Shown: positions 11,753 through 22,814, counted from the stretch's first letter. The stretch is 64,000 bases of DNA from Toxorhynchites rutilus septentrionalis (GCF_029784135.1 NC_073745.1:101036904-101100903); one strand, 5' to 3'. The notes: generated by a model from the letters alone, not told the origin. Translations and numbers: made by a program.

Positions 11753-13139
11753 AAATCAATGCATGGAGATGGGATGTACATAATTTTAGAGCGGTTTATT
11801 CTAGAAGAGTTCTCTCTGCTGACTTCTCACGTTACACTCCGATATCCTCCGCCGCCATCGACTAATTTAACTATCATTGGTATACATTTGTGCGATATTA
11901 TCATTCCTTAATGAATGTTATGAATTTTTGTCCTAATAAAACGTATAACTTGATTATTGGATCATCACTAGTAGCTCATTTTTCTGGATCATCTGTGCTT
12001 GCAGTCGCTCACTAAGTTCTTCTAAAACTGAGATAATAATCTTCTGCAAATATTGAGTGGCGGCTTCAATGCCGTGAATTTCTCCATATATTTGTTTCGA
12101 GCTTTAACTCAATAAAAAAATTGTATACATCTTCCGGTGCATAAATATCATTCAATATCAATATATTGTTGATGGCAACAGCGGAATCAAATTCACAGAA
12201 CTGAGAAATAGGACACTGAAGTATGAAGCATAATTCCAGATTTAATACACTTCATTACGGATACGAAGAAAACTCAAGTTAAAGATTACCAGAAATGATT
12301 CGCTCGATTTGTTCTGTATAAGTTCTGAAGTATTTTTCCCCTGCAGCGAGAAAATTCATTGCCATTTCCTGTGAAGAATACAATTCTGACCGACGGAATG
12401 TCTGTTTCATTTCCGCAACCTTGTCGTAGAATTTTGTAATTACCAATTTCTACTCTCCGCTTTCTGTTTCTAGGAATGGATTTCATCACTGAATGGATGG
12501 CGTTTGCCGAATGTTGGTGCGCATGCGATAGTAACAGTATTTTTTTTCACGAATCAATCGTTGTAACGAATCGGTGAAAAATAGAAATTCAATCCAGATT
12601 ACAGCTACACGACATACAAATAATCGAATACGGCGGCGGAGAAATTTAATTTCGACGCGCAAAAGCCAGAAAACAAACTCAGATGATGTAAACAACTGAA
12701 TATTCAGGGCCTCAAAATATTTCCCGGAATACCATCATCATAAAATTTATCTTTTTCTGTGTGTTGCAAATTTAAACATGCATGAATATTAGTCTAATAA
12801 GCCAGCAATACATAAATTCTGTTTCAAATTTCGAGAAGGATCATTAGGATTTTCTCGCGCATCTTGGCCTTGGTCTTGGTTCGTATTTTTCTTCTCTTTG
12901 ATTCTCGCAAACTGTTCGTTTCATCTCGAAATCTGATGAAACTAATTTGCAATAATTCGCAGTCAGAATGCAAATCATTTTCCTTTCTATACGCTCCGCA
13001 CCGATCAGCTTCTACAGATTACGCAAGGATGTATCCGCGAATTCACTTTTTTTTGTCTTTTTTTCTGATTCAAGCTGTGCGAAGCAATAATTTACCCAAC
13101 CTCGCATCACCCGACGATGAAGGGTTTCGATAGAATACT
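11753..13139. other. No recognised gene
   Basis: Mostly AT-rich, with many short open frames and no domain. A 27-bp segment near 12836-12862 recurs at 13992-14018. Possibly host intron. Confidence 0.5.
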
Positions 13140-13220
13140 CGAGATGCATCCCAGACTTCCGTGACTTCCCAGACCTGTTGGCTTAACGACGATCCGTAGC
13201 ACGGGTAGACAGTAATGTAA

Positions 13221-13463
13221 TCATGCTGTCGGCATGTTATGGAACAGCATTACGTCGAAGCCAGTGACTACAGCGGCCCGATCCATTTTTCCTGTTTCGC
13301 CATCCCCGAAGAAGGAAACACCTGTTAGTCTTTGGTAATAGAGATTGGCTCGCGGAAAACGTGTAAATTGCGATCCTTCTAACATGGTGCGACCGACGTG
13401 ACCGTATCTGAACGTGTTTCCCTCGGTGAGCAAACCTAGCGCAACGGAGGATGAAGCAAACAA
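13221..13463 (-). other. Open frame of 80 codons in a GC-richer patch; unrecognised
   Basis: The frame reads through ALGLLTEGNTFRYGHVGRTM and ends FHNMPTA-stop. Base composition is less AT-rich than the surroundings (about 13140-13480). It resembles no family I can name and has no convincing splice acceptor just upstream on the minus strand. It could be a terminal exon of a host gene or chance. Low confidence that it is coding. Confidence 0.2.
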
Positions 13464-13505
13464 TGCAGAATCACGGAAAAAGCACGTTAAGCTATTGGGG
13501 AGGTG

Positions 13506-13525
13506 ATGTGTGTGTGTGTGTGTGT
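13506..13525. repeat. GT dinucleotide microsatellite
   Basis: About nine uninterrupted GT units, followed by a degenerate GTGAATGTGTGTTTGG stretch. Confidence 0.95.
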
Positions 13526-13925
13526 TCGTGAATGTGTGTTTGGAAAAAGGATGGTTCTCTTCCTCTAAGGTTCTCTCCGTTCAATGGTTCATAGAATAAA
13601 CATCAGTATCAATCTTAGCGCATAGAATGGTTTTGTACGTCATTCGTTTCGCCACCTGCGTTCCTTCGACGGGTTGAGCTCATAAAAGGCTGGGAAATAC
13701 ATGTACTGTGATTGAAAATTGTGCAGAAACTGTTATGATACAGTGTGGGTGGCAGGTACTTAAGTGGTTTCTGAGAGTGATACGAGTTGAGCTGAAAAGA
13801 TTTTTCCACAAATGTGCAACTGTTTAATACTATCGGTGAAATTGTTGGTTGGTTGGTTTGGATTATAGAGACATTGAACTATAGTAAGGTTATTCGTCTC
13901 TTTAGGCATATTTCGCTTTCTTACT

Positions 13926-14340
13926 ACAGGGGAACTTCGATATAACGTACCCTCGATATAACGTACACATTTCCAAAGTGTAAAGGAAAAGAAGGATCAT
14001 TAGGAATTTCTCGCGCATTTGAATTTTTTTCTGAAAAAGCAACGAATTATCTGTATTGTGATGCCAAAACATGTTTTGTACCTTTAATCAATCCAGAAAT
14101 ACAGCTGGTTTTGTGATTCCTGATTCTAAATGAATCAAGCCTTAATTAACAGTACGAAGGGAAACATCATGAGATAGGCTGGCTTTGTCCTCTAATTGAA
14201 TTTATTCATTAGCTTCACGAAAACAGCAACATTATAATGTATTATAAGCTACGTTTGTGAGTTCTTTATTCTGCTTCGACATAACGTACAATTCGATACA
14301 ATGTACAATTTTGATTTGTATGTGTTACGTTACTTGTAGG
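13926..14340. repeat. Segment with repeated TTCGATATAACGTAC motif; possible DNA-transposon remnant
   Basis: CAGGGGAACTTCGATATAAC starts near 13928. The motif recurs at once as CCTCGATATAACGTACAC and again as TTCGACATAACGTACAA and TTCGATACAATGTACAA near 14275-14307. Ends of this style occur in mosquito pogo/Tigger-like elements, but no opposing inverted end was found here. Confidence 0.35.
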
Positions 14341-14900
14341 TAATTATTGTAGGTTGGAAGACGCATCTTTTCACGCAGCAGAATAGAATCCTTAAAAATG
14401 ATTATACTACTAAGGCCGTCCGCACGCGGGTCAACTGATGCTCGATCTCAACTTGTCTTCATCTCAGCTGTCAAACTTGAGCTCAACTTCGATCCGCACA
14501 CGAAGCAACTCGAAACTGACAGGTATCGTTGAGTATTTTCTGTAATCTTTAATCATACAAATGAAACAGAAATTTCTAAATTTCTCAAGAATTAATCAAG
14601 GTAATGAAACGAAATTTGCCGTGTGGAGGTTTTAGGGTGCAATAAATGATTCTATGGTGGTTAGATACCCCTCCGCTCCTCTCTTAGGGGGGACTGCCAT
14701 ACAAATGAAACACAATTTTTTGCATTACTCGAGAATGAATCAAGCAAATAAAACCAAATTTGGCATGTAACGTAACAGAGAAACATGTTATTTGGAAGTG
14801 GTTGAAAAATCTTGAACGAGAATTGTGTCTGAAAATAATCTGATATTATAATGTCGAGTTTTGGTAGAAGTACACTGAAGTTGCTTTTTGAGCAGCTTTT

Positions 14901-14992
14901 TATGCGGTTTTTTGAATTTACGCGGATTTCGGAATTTATGCGGTTTTTTTTACGCGGATTTCGGAATTCACGCGGTTTTTTACGCAACACGT
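14901..14992. repeat. Tandem array of about 30-bp ACGCGG units (array 1)
   Basis: Alternating GCGGTTTTTT and TTTACGCGGATTTCGGAAT units, about three copies. The same unit is expanded again at 15191-15320. Confidence 0.85.
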
Positions 14993-15190
14993 ATCAACCG
15001 CGTACAAATTCATTGTGCTAATTGATGTGACTTTTAACGAAATAAGTTTGTATTGTATCACTGATAAGTAGCTGAGAAATAATAAGAGATACAGATATCA
15101 TTATTGCAGCATACAAAAAAAATCATTTAATCAATTGTTAAAATATGAGTTGCATTTTCAATAACTAATTCACTGTTTGTTATATTTTTG

Positions 15191-15320
15191 TACGGAATTT
15201 AAAATTCACCCAGTTTAATTTTACGCGAATTTTGGAACTTACGCGGTTTTATTTTACGCGGATTTTGGAATTTACGCGGTTTTTTTTACGCGGATTTTGG
15301 AATTTACGCAGTTTTCTTTT
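15191..15320. repeat. Tandem array of about 30-bp ACGCGG units (array 2)
   Basis: Units of TTTACGCGGATTTTGGAAT alternate with TTACGCGGTTTT, about four copies. It is closely related to array 1, with an unrelated 200-bp spacer between them. Confidence 0.85.
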
Positions 15321-16296
15321 ACCTAAAACAAATAGTATTGCCCAGCAACAGAGTCTGTTTCATGTTCATGTTACATTATGATACATTATACATTATGATT
15401 ATGTTCATGTGGTTGAATATATGAATTTATGTCGAAATTCATATTCATAGAATTTATTCAACTGTTATTAAAACGTTGAGCCCAGCGTCGATTCCTAGGG
15501 GCCGACGTTGAGCTTTTTGGAAGGAAAGCGCTGACTGACTGGGACTGACAGTTACAAAATAAGAAAATAAAAATATATACGGTTTGTTTCGGATGTTTTA
15601 CAAAATGTGATTATTTTCTATCTATACAATAAGTGTCTTTGGAAGCGAAGATCGACACTGATATTGTGCAAACGTTCTTGATGCGCGCTGAATGGAAAGG
15701 GCAGCAAGAAAAAAATGGGACTTAACGTGTTCAACTTTAGTCCAAACTAAAAGTATTTTAATTATAAAACACTTGTATAGGTTACTAAAGGTTTTTAGGT
15801 AATTGATCATTGGAGCCGAACCAGACCAAAAATTCATCAAAGTAAATTGTTCATAATGAAAATGTGTAAAATTTTATAACAATTAAAAGTTGTGTTTACA
15901 ATAGATAAAATATGTTCTATGAGTAGTCGATTAACCATTTGCGGTCGTATGTAGGCTCTCATTATATTTTATGCAACCATATATTATTACATTTTTTCTG
16001 AACAAATCTTGATGTCTCGTGAACCTGTTCACGAATCAATACGGAGCTCTTATGAATAGAAGATAACGGCATTAGGTACAAAATAAAGATTATAAACCTG
16101 GAAACATAAGATAATAGTAACGATGCTGGGATTCTCATTCGTGAATTATACTATTATAACATCCGATTGTTCCCTAAATACTTATCTAAAGTATACAAAA
16201 AAATAATTTTCTTTATATTTCATAATCTTACATGTTATACTTCACTGCATCACCCATTAGAACATTTATTATGACAGCAAAGGGTTAATATGTGTT

Positions 16297-16778
16297 TTTT
16301 TATCCCATTTATTTATTTAAGGCTCATTAGCATTTTAGCTGTAACAGAGCCGAATTTTAATCGTGTACATGTCACATGGTTATCATATCTATAATTAGCA
16401 CATTACACAGTTGCCGTTCGCCAGTATTCCTTCTATACCATTACATATGGTACATTCACACAGTAGCCATTTAGGCGTAAGAGTATTCTTTCTGTTCTTC
16501 CATTATCCAGTTGGACCACCGGACAGCGGAGACAGTTGATTGATCATTGTTGAGTTATTTATAGAACAGCAGCCCGATGTGTCTTGCTGAGCAGCGCAGT
16601 TGTATGGATGAATCGATCTTATTTCGACCGTGGATCGATCTCCATCGCTGATGATTGTTGCGTGGACGTAGCTATTCTGTAGGAACACAAAGATGGTCAA
16701 TGAGGGTCCTGAGTTTTGAACTCACGATCGATCGCTTACTAAGCGAACGCGCAACCAATGTGGCTACGGAGACCCCCC
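16297..16778 (-). mobile_element. Long tRNA-derived SINE (copy 1), about 480 bp
   Basis: On the minus strand it begins GGGGGTCTCCGTAGCCACAT, with A-box-like TAGCCACATTGGTTGCGCG and B-box-like GAGTTCAAAACTC. A body of about 400 bp follows, ending TAAATAAATAAATGGGATAA plus A. TAATATGTGTT flanks it on both sides (16286-16296 and 16779-16789), an 11-bp target duplication. Nearly the same sequence lies at 25803-26279, and a more diverged copy at 59268-59827. It sits inside the Harbinger-like unit and so is younger than it. Confidence 0.85.
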
Positions 16779-16929
16779 TAATATGTGTTGGCAAATAAAA
16801 TATGTAACAAAAGCTATTTGAATTAAACGGTTCTTTGTGGTTAAACGTAATAATAATACAGGCTTACCATTTTGTAGCAGCGAGCTTTTTGGATTTATGT
16901 TGTTCATAATGTAATGTAGTGTGTTCTCC

Positions 16930-17790
16930 AAGTCAAAAGTCTATTCATTTGATACACATCTCCCAATCAACATTTTTTTAGGAATTATGATATCAGCAAT
17001 TTTGACTGTAGCCATCTTGAATTTAGATTTTTCATAATAATTGTGTTCTACTAGTCAAGCACTTTCATTTGATACACATAATGATGGGGTTATGAAAAAA
17101 ATATATATCTCTATTTTCGATTTGGATTTTTTCTATTATTCAAGCCCTTCCATTTGATACCCATATTGCCCATTTAAAAAATATATATATCGCCATTTTG
17201 CGGTGACGGTCATTTAAGATTTAGATTAGATTTAGATTAAAATGAATAACTGCAAGTCAAGCCATTTCATTTGATACCCATAGTGTTGGGGTTTTTAGAA
17301 GAAAAAGTGAGTTCTCCATTTTGTAGCGACCGCCATTTTGGGAGATCATGGAATATGCAGTTTTTTTCAAATGCATTTACCTACATTTAGTATACCACAA
17401 GATCTACTGTTCACCATGAACTCAATAATATGTGTATAATACTATTAATACTATAATATTCGAAGATTTAATACCTGCTATGTTTAGTCGCACTTGACCG
17501 TTAATTCTTGATATTACTTTCCCGTCGCAAAGAGATATGCATACAACAGTTGATTGCAATTCAGGACTAATTTATAAATTTCTGATTTTTGGGTTTGGAT
17601 GTGTGTATGTGTGTGGTTTAGTACAATTCAAAGTAATTCCATCTTAATTTATCACTTAATTTATAGTAAAATTCAGTTATACCTCAATACCCGAGAGAGA
17701 TCAACAAACATCATTCAGCTTTCATAAATAAACGCTAGCCCTGCCTTTTCATTTGATACCCATATTGTTATCAATACAAAAATATAGTAA
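16930..17790. repeat. Dispersed series of TTTCATTTGATACCCAT units
   Basis: The motif CATTTGATACMCAT occurs near 16951, 17068, 17149, 17266 and 17747, most often preceded by a TCAAGC-type segment and followed by TTGG/ATG-rich sequence and a GCCATTTTG block. The uneven spacing (about 117, 81, 117 and 481 bp) marks an old, decayed tandem array. Confidence 0.6.
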
Positions 17791-18244
17791 AAGTCAAATG
17801 CATAACGAGCACAAATTCCTATTTGCTTTTACATATAATGAATCCTTGAAACATATTTAATTTTTTGTAAACACATCATTCATTTGACAAAACAAATTTA
17901 CACAGATTTACAAAAAATGATCTGGCATCCTTTTAACGAACCACTAAAAATGATCCGAACAAAAATTGAACGAAAATGTTGTCAACCTCAAACAGCGGCA
18001 AACTCGACATGCTAGGTTGCTTCAAACAGGTTGAGTCAACCTTGTTAACAGGTTGCCCCGTGTGCAGACTCCCACTTGATTTCACATGCTTTCAACCTTC
18101 GTCAAGTTGAAGTCGGTTTTCAGTTGTCCCGTGTGCGGACGGCCTAAATGTGTTGTATCAAATTGACCTCTTTTAGCAACTTTCAGGAACATCTCTCTCC
18201 TGCTGAGCATCCTTTTTCATTATAAACGTTATTAAGTGCATTTT

Positions 18245-18426
18245 GGGGTTCGGGCTCGATTCCCGTTCTGGTCGGGATGATTTTTCGTCAATGAAATTTC
18301 CTCCGATTTACATTGGGGTACGTGTGAGTTTTCTGGAGCTTGCCACTCAGAATGCCTTCAAGGCGTGTTATTTGGCATAGAAATCTCAACTAAGTAGTAG
18401 TAAAAATAACGGAAGTAATACTACGT
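18245..18426 (+). mobile_element. Feilai-type SINE, missing its head
   Basis: It aligns with the complete copy at 11461 from just upstream of the B box (GGCTCGATTCCCGTTCTGG) to AGTAATACTACG, but lacks the A box and the microsatellite tail. It is diverged at scattered positions. It begins about 100 bp outside the TAA flank of the Harbinger-like unit. Confidence 0.85.
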
Positions 18427-18559
18427 ATCTGGGATGTTTACTGTAGTTTTTTTTCCTAGGTTTGTCCGATGCTCCGTTCCAAAGTAACAAGCCAATTAGT
18501 GGACCTAAGTCTTTGCATAAGAAGCGCGGATCCAAAATTTAAAACGCGTTTTTCTCGAA

Positions 18560-18900
18560 ACTAAGTTTTGCAAACTGGTGGGAGTTCTACCTCCGGAACG
18601 GTCCATCCAATTTTGATGAAATAGTTTATCCCAGATTCTCCACCAAATTTCCTGTCATCATAGGTAGGATTTTTTTGATATTTAGAAACATAAAATTTTG
18701 GTCAATGTTTTTGTCTCGATTTTTGAGGCAAAAACACTTTTTTTTACAAAACATGTCGCCATTTCGTCAAAAATCAATATTTTGAGAAAATCCTACGTAC
18801 GATGCCAGGAAATGTATCCAAGATTACGTAAAAAAATTCATCGGTTGAAATCGGTTCACTAGAAAAACTTGTAGAACTCCCACCATTTTACAAAGTGTTT
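18560..18900. repeat. Small foldback: two inverted arms of about 165 bp
   Basis: GGTGGGAGTTCTAC at 18577-18590 is inverted as GTAGAACTCCCACC at 18871-18884. Further pairing continues through the TCCTGKCATC and TAGGATTTTYT blocks toward the centre near 18730. The arms are diverged, so this is an old inverted duplication or a foldback element. No coding region. Confidence 0.65.
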
Positions 18901-19385
18901 GTTATGTAATATATACCTAATAAAACTGTGATATCAGATTAATCATAGTAATATATTTATATCTCGTTGAAAAAAATCGCTCAAATCAGATAATTTGTAT
19001 GATGTTCATAGTGTACTACCCCCTTAAGTTCTACCCAAACATAATGTAATTTCAACTCAATATCTTCCACAAAGGTATAGGTGATATTAAAATACATAAC
19101 TTCGCTGAAGACACTAACAGTTTTTAATGACACCATTGCGATTTACAGCGATAACAAAACAAAAATATATCTCTTTAATCAACTAAATTATTAAAAAAAA
19201 ACGAATGTTTGGAACCAATACTCAACGTCATTTATTTCGTCATGGTTCGGAGTATGCACACACAAACTTTCTGAGTCTGGATGTTCGGTAACATCATTTT
19301 TAGGCTGATTTTTGCAGGTATTTTCCCTTAATATTTTACTCTGTTTCCTTCATACTTCACCTACTTTGGATGCATATTTACAATA
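18901..19385. other. No gene seen
   Basis: AT-rich, with no recognised repeat or coding content. Confidence 0.5.
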
Positions 19386-19387
19386 TA

Positions 19388-20046
19388 TCAGGTTTGAGAA
19401 AAAGTAATCCATAATGCTCTCGGCAGTTGGCTTTAATGATCAACATCTCGCCTAATATCGATCATACAATTCCAAGTCCCAATTCGTTGTAAAGGGGACG
19501 TTTCACACTAAAAAAAATCTTTTGCTGTTTTTTGTTTGTTCCATTCAGATGTGAGTTACAGGGTGTTAACAATGGAAGCCAACAAACAGAAAATTCGATA
19601 CATTTTACACTTTTGTAATTTATTTTAGTGCAATACACTAAATTCAGATCTCTACTGTCAACAAATGAACCGTTTGAAGTTAGCGATTGACCAGAAACGT
19701 CCAGAATTGACCAACAGAAGAGGTTTTGTGTTCCACCAGGACAACGCAAAGCCACACACCGGGAGCTTGATTGGGATGTTTTGGTGCATCCACCATATAG
19801 TCCAAACCTGGAACCGGACGATTACCGCCTTTTTCTCGCGTTGTAAAAATTCCTAAGTGATAAGAAATTGGGGTCAAGAAAAGATTGCAATAGATTTTTG
19901 TTAGAGTTTTTCTTCATTAAGAACCAAGACTTTTATGAGAGAGGCATGATGAAGTAACCTTCAGATTGGCAATAAATATTGCAACAAATTTTAAAAAGGT
20001 TTTGAATTTCACCCAAAAATAATGGATTACTTTTTCCTCAACCTAA
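19388..20046 (+). mobile_element. Mariner (DD34D type) internally deleted relic
   Basis: The left end TCAGGTTTGAGAAAAAGTAA and the right end (complement TTAGGTTGAGGAAAAAGTAA) are inverted copies, and TA lies outside each. At 659 bp it is about half the length of a full mariner. The C-terminal part of a transposase remains on the plus strand. Confidence 0.8.
19640..20010 (+). pseudogene. Mariner transposase C-terminal fragment
   Basis: The frame from MNRLKLAIDQKRPEL through FVFHQDNAKPHT is the region around the second catalytic Asp of mariner transposases. After a frameshift, WDVLVHPPYSPNLEPDDYRL carries the third acidic residue in the usual HPPYSPDLAPSDYHLF context. The end reads DFYERGMMKLPSDWQ. 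The N-terminal DNA-binding half and the first catalytic Asp are absent. Confidence 0.85.
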
Positions 20047-20384
20047 TATTATCCTACAAATCAATTTCTGTTTCAAAATTGCTATTAGAGCTGAAATTTG
20101 AGTTATTTTGCTTTGCAAGAGTTTCACTGCAGTTGGTGATAGCAATTGCATTTTCTTTGATTATTCTGATTACTAACCAAATTGAAATTTGGAGATGAGC
20201 CGTCAGCCTCATCGCCCGATGGTGTCAGTATCGCAAGAGAGATTACTTATCGTGTAGTGCATTCTCGTAAACGACTACTGGTAAAATTTCAGCCAAATCG
20301 GACTCGTAGTTTTGGGCTTTTCCCCGAATTTAGAAAAATGGAAAAAATGGCAATTTCGCCGTCGCCACGGCCAAATTGATCATA

Positions 20385-20632
20385 TTGCACTACGAATTGC
20401 TGCTCCATCCACCGTATTCTCCAGATTTGGCCCCGTGCGACTTTTTTTTGTTTCCAAACATGAAAAAGTCACTCGCAGGGCTGAAATTTGAGTCGAATTA
20501 GTAGGTCCTCGAGAAAACGTATTTTTCCGATGGATTGAAGAAGTTGGAAGTTGGAGACTATGTTGAGAAATAAATCGCCACTTTTTCAAAATTTAGTTTT
20601 TTTATAGCTAAGTACTTATCAGACTGCCCTCG
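20385..20632 (+). pseudogene. Second mariner transposase C-terminal fragment with 3' end
   Basis: LHPPYSPDLAPCDFFLFPNM near 20395 and GLKKLEVGDYVEK near 20535 are the typical end of a mariner transposase. An inverted-repeat-style end, AAGTACTTATCAGACTGCCC, follows just before TATATA. No matching left end was found, so this is a 5'-truncated relic from a different mariner subfamily than the one at 19388. Confidence 0.75.
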
Positions 20633-21508
20633 TATATATCTAAATCATGTAGGGTGAATGGTCCTAGTATGTCCAATTTAGGGTGTTCTCACACAACTAG
20701 TAAATGCAAATGGATTTTTCTTCATGAAAATAACATATAATCAATTTGCTAATACTACCATAAGGCGTTGAAATTATTCATATTTTCATGTTTTTCAACG
20801 ATTTTCCTCAAAGAGAAACTATGATCATGGTTTGTCCAAAAAAAAATGATCATGGTTTGTCCGGTTTCAGAAATCACCATTTATGAATGAAAAAATAGGA
20901 ATTTTCAAGTAGAAGTTGCATTTATCATTGTTTGAATTTACTGTCATCATATTGATCCATTCATAATTTAGGTTTTCTCCAGAACATTGTCTTTTCGTGG
21001 AGTTCCCACTGAATTTGCGTATAATGTGACAGTGTGCAGTGGATATCTGTGAAATAATGTCGGAAAAGATGAATAAAGGTGGTTTTTTTTGTGTGTCATT
21101 TTCAGTCCCTCATCTTCATAGAAACGAACAAATTTTCGTTATTTTCGCGATGATATGATGATATTTTGAAGGCTCCCAGTGGTGTTTGTGATTTGAGAAA
21201 AATAGTTTACAATCAAGCAACATTTCATTGAAAATTCTGTTTTTTAGAGGACTAAGAATACGACTGTTCTCTGGACGTCTTTGTTCCTTAAACGATGGAA
21301 GTAAGTCACGATACAATTATCATCTATTGAAAAACAAAACAAAAACAAAAACAAGATTTCAGGGTTTTATGGTATGATTTGGAATTAGAGACTGAGGCTT
21401 TTCAACAAACCCAAAGTGGGCTTGATTACATGTGATTTTCATGAAAAAAATCGATTTGCATTTACTAGTCGCTTGAACACATCCAAAATCGAACAAACCA
21501 ACATCATA

Positions 21509-22805
21509 AAGGGTGTGTCACATCAAATTGCATCACGGAAAAAACGCTGTAGAAATTTAATTTTTAGGAATTATATCTTCAGCTTTCGCTTATAATCAGA
21601 TAAGAGTGTATAGATCACGTTGGCCATGCTTCACTGTCAATTTTTCGTAAATTTGGAAAAATGTCGTCGAACGAAAAAGAGCGTCGTGAATTAATCCTGT
21701 GCACTCATTTCGAGAATCCGGAGTTGTCACATCGGGACATCGGTAAGATGCTGGGAATTGTCCAATCCACGGTCAGCAGAGTACTAAAACGATACTTCGA
21801 GAACCTAACCATCGACCGGAAGGTGAAGAACGGCAAAAATGGATGCTCCGTCAGTGAAAACGATCACAAGCGCGTAGTTAAGCAGTTTAGACGTGATCCG
21901 AGAAGTTCGGTCCGGGATGTCGCCAATAAGCTGAATTTGTCAAGTTCATTCGTCCAGCGGACCAAGCAGCGGGAGGGCCTGCGTACATACAAGGTTCAGA
22001 AAGATCCTAACCGCGACGAAAGGCAAAACATGGTGGGGAAGACGCGAACCCGGAAGCTGTACACCGAAATGCTGACGAAGCCGCATTGCCTGGTAATGGA
22101 CGACGAAACCTACGTCAAAGCGGACTTTCGTCAGCTGCCGGGCCTGTTGTTCTTCTCCGCAGAGGACAAATTCAGCGTTCCGTAGGAGATTCGCAAGCAG
22201 AAACTTTCTAAGTTTGCCAAAAAGTACATGGTGTGGCAAGCGATCTGCTCTTGCGGAAAGCGGAGCGCCCCCTTCGTGATGACCGGCACGGTAAACGGGC
22301 AGGTTTACCTTAAGGAGTGCCTACAGAAGCGCTTACTACCACTTTTGAAGCAGCACGAGGGCCCGATCATCTTCTGGCCGGATCTCGCTCCGTGCCACTA
22401 TTCAAAGAACGTGTTGGAGTGGTACGAAGCCAACGGGGTCACCTTCGTGCCATAGGAAATGAACCCGCCCAACGCGCCGGAGCTTCGCCCAATAGAGAAA
22501 TATTGGGCGATTATGAAGCAGGCCCTCCGGAAGAACCCAAAAGTTGTCAAATCGGAGGCGGACTTCAAGAGAAAATGGATTTCTGTTCAAAAAAACTACA
22601 ACCTGACGTTGTACAGAACCTTATGGACGAAGTAAAGAGGAAGGTGCGAGCATACGGGCTTGGGCTCGAAGTATGAATAAAAAGAAAATGCCAAAAGTTG
22701 TTTAATAGTTTTTATTTTACTGTCTAAAATTTTCAAAAGGATCGGTCTACTGGGCGAATTTCTACAGCGTTTTTTCCGTGATGCAATTTGATGTGACACA
22801 CCCTT
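21509..22805 (+). mobile_element. IS630-Tc1-mariner DD37E element (ITmD37E-like), complete ends, 1297 bp
   Basis: AAGGGTGTGTCACATCAAAT begins both ends as perfect inverted repeats of about 49 bp. TA is duplicated at 21507-21508 and 22806-22807. It carries one transposase reading frame with two stops. A second copy of the same family, on the minus strand at 60062-61345, would be exactly the same length with its missing 13 bp restored. The DD37E spacing matches the mosquito ITmD37E group. Confidence 0.93.
21661..22676 (+). pseudogene. DD37E transposase with two in-frame stops and an A-run frame change
   Basis: The N-terminal helix-turn-helix region (LSHRDIGKMLGIVQSTVSRV) is intact. The first catalytic Asp lies in VMDDETYV near 22100. 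The second is in FWPDLAPCHYS near 22377, and the Glu in ELRPIEKYW near 22490, with 37 residues between D and E. Stops interrupt after KFSVP (22183-22185) and TFVP (22453-22455). The sister copy reads GAG and AAG there, so each is a single substitution. The final 25 codons, ending VKRKVRAYGLGLEV at 22676, are in the minus-one frame after an A run. Confidence 0.92.
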
Positions 22806-22814
22806 TATGCCCTA

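Larger units (their letters stand above)
14414..18144. mobile_element. 3.7-kb unit with TAA-flanked inverted ends, Harbinger-like
   Basis: GGCCGTCCGCACGCGGGTCA on the left pairs with the complement of the right end, which reads inward GGCCGTCCGCACACGGGACA. Similarity extends to about 42 bp. Both outer edges are TAA (14411-14413 and 18145-18147), matching the 3-bp TWA duplications of PIF/Harbinger elements. No transposase is recognisable inside; the interior holds two ACGCGG arrays, a set of TTTCATTTGATACCCAT repeats and a nested SINE. It could instead be two separate small elements whose outer ends happen to pair, though the matching TAA argues for a single unit. Confidence 0.5.
20652..22812. 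mobile_element. Pogo-like deletion derivative, family A (copy 2), interrupted by a DD37E element
   Basis: Its left end GGGTGAATGGTCCTAGTATG and its interior (several ATGATCATGGTTTGTCC sites near 20820-20860) match, inverted, the element at 49291-50265. The other end at 21360-21507 repeats the same terminal 150 bp in opposite orientation. It is cut 5-10 bp before its border by the transposon at 21509; the remaining TGCCC and a flanking TA follow at 22808-22814. Without the insert it would be about 860 bp. Confidence 0.75.

Noticed and set aside
16503..16700. 65-codon frame conserved between 16503-16700 and 26005-26256
   Set aside because: The two loci are near-identical SINE copies, so frame conservation is trivial.
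16700..16778. Possible tRNA gene on the minus strand
   Set aside because: It is the head of the long SINE, present in three copies with target duplications, and the cloverleaf does not close.
22317..22676. 119-codon plus-strand frame as a separate gene
   Set aside because: Most of it is the wrong frame of the DD37E transposase; only its last 25 codons look like true protein, explained by the frame change at the A run.
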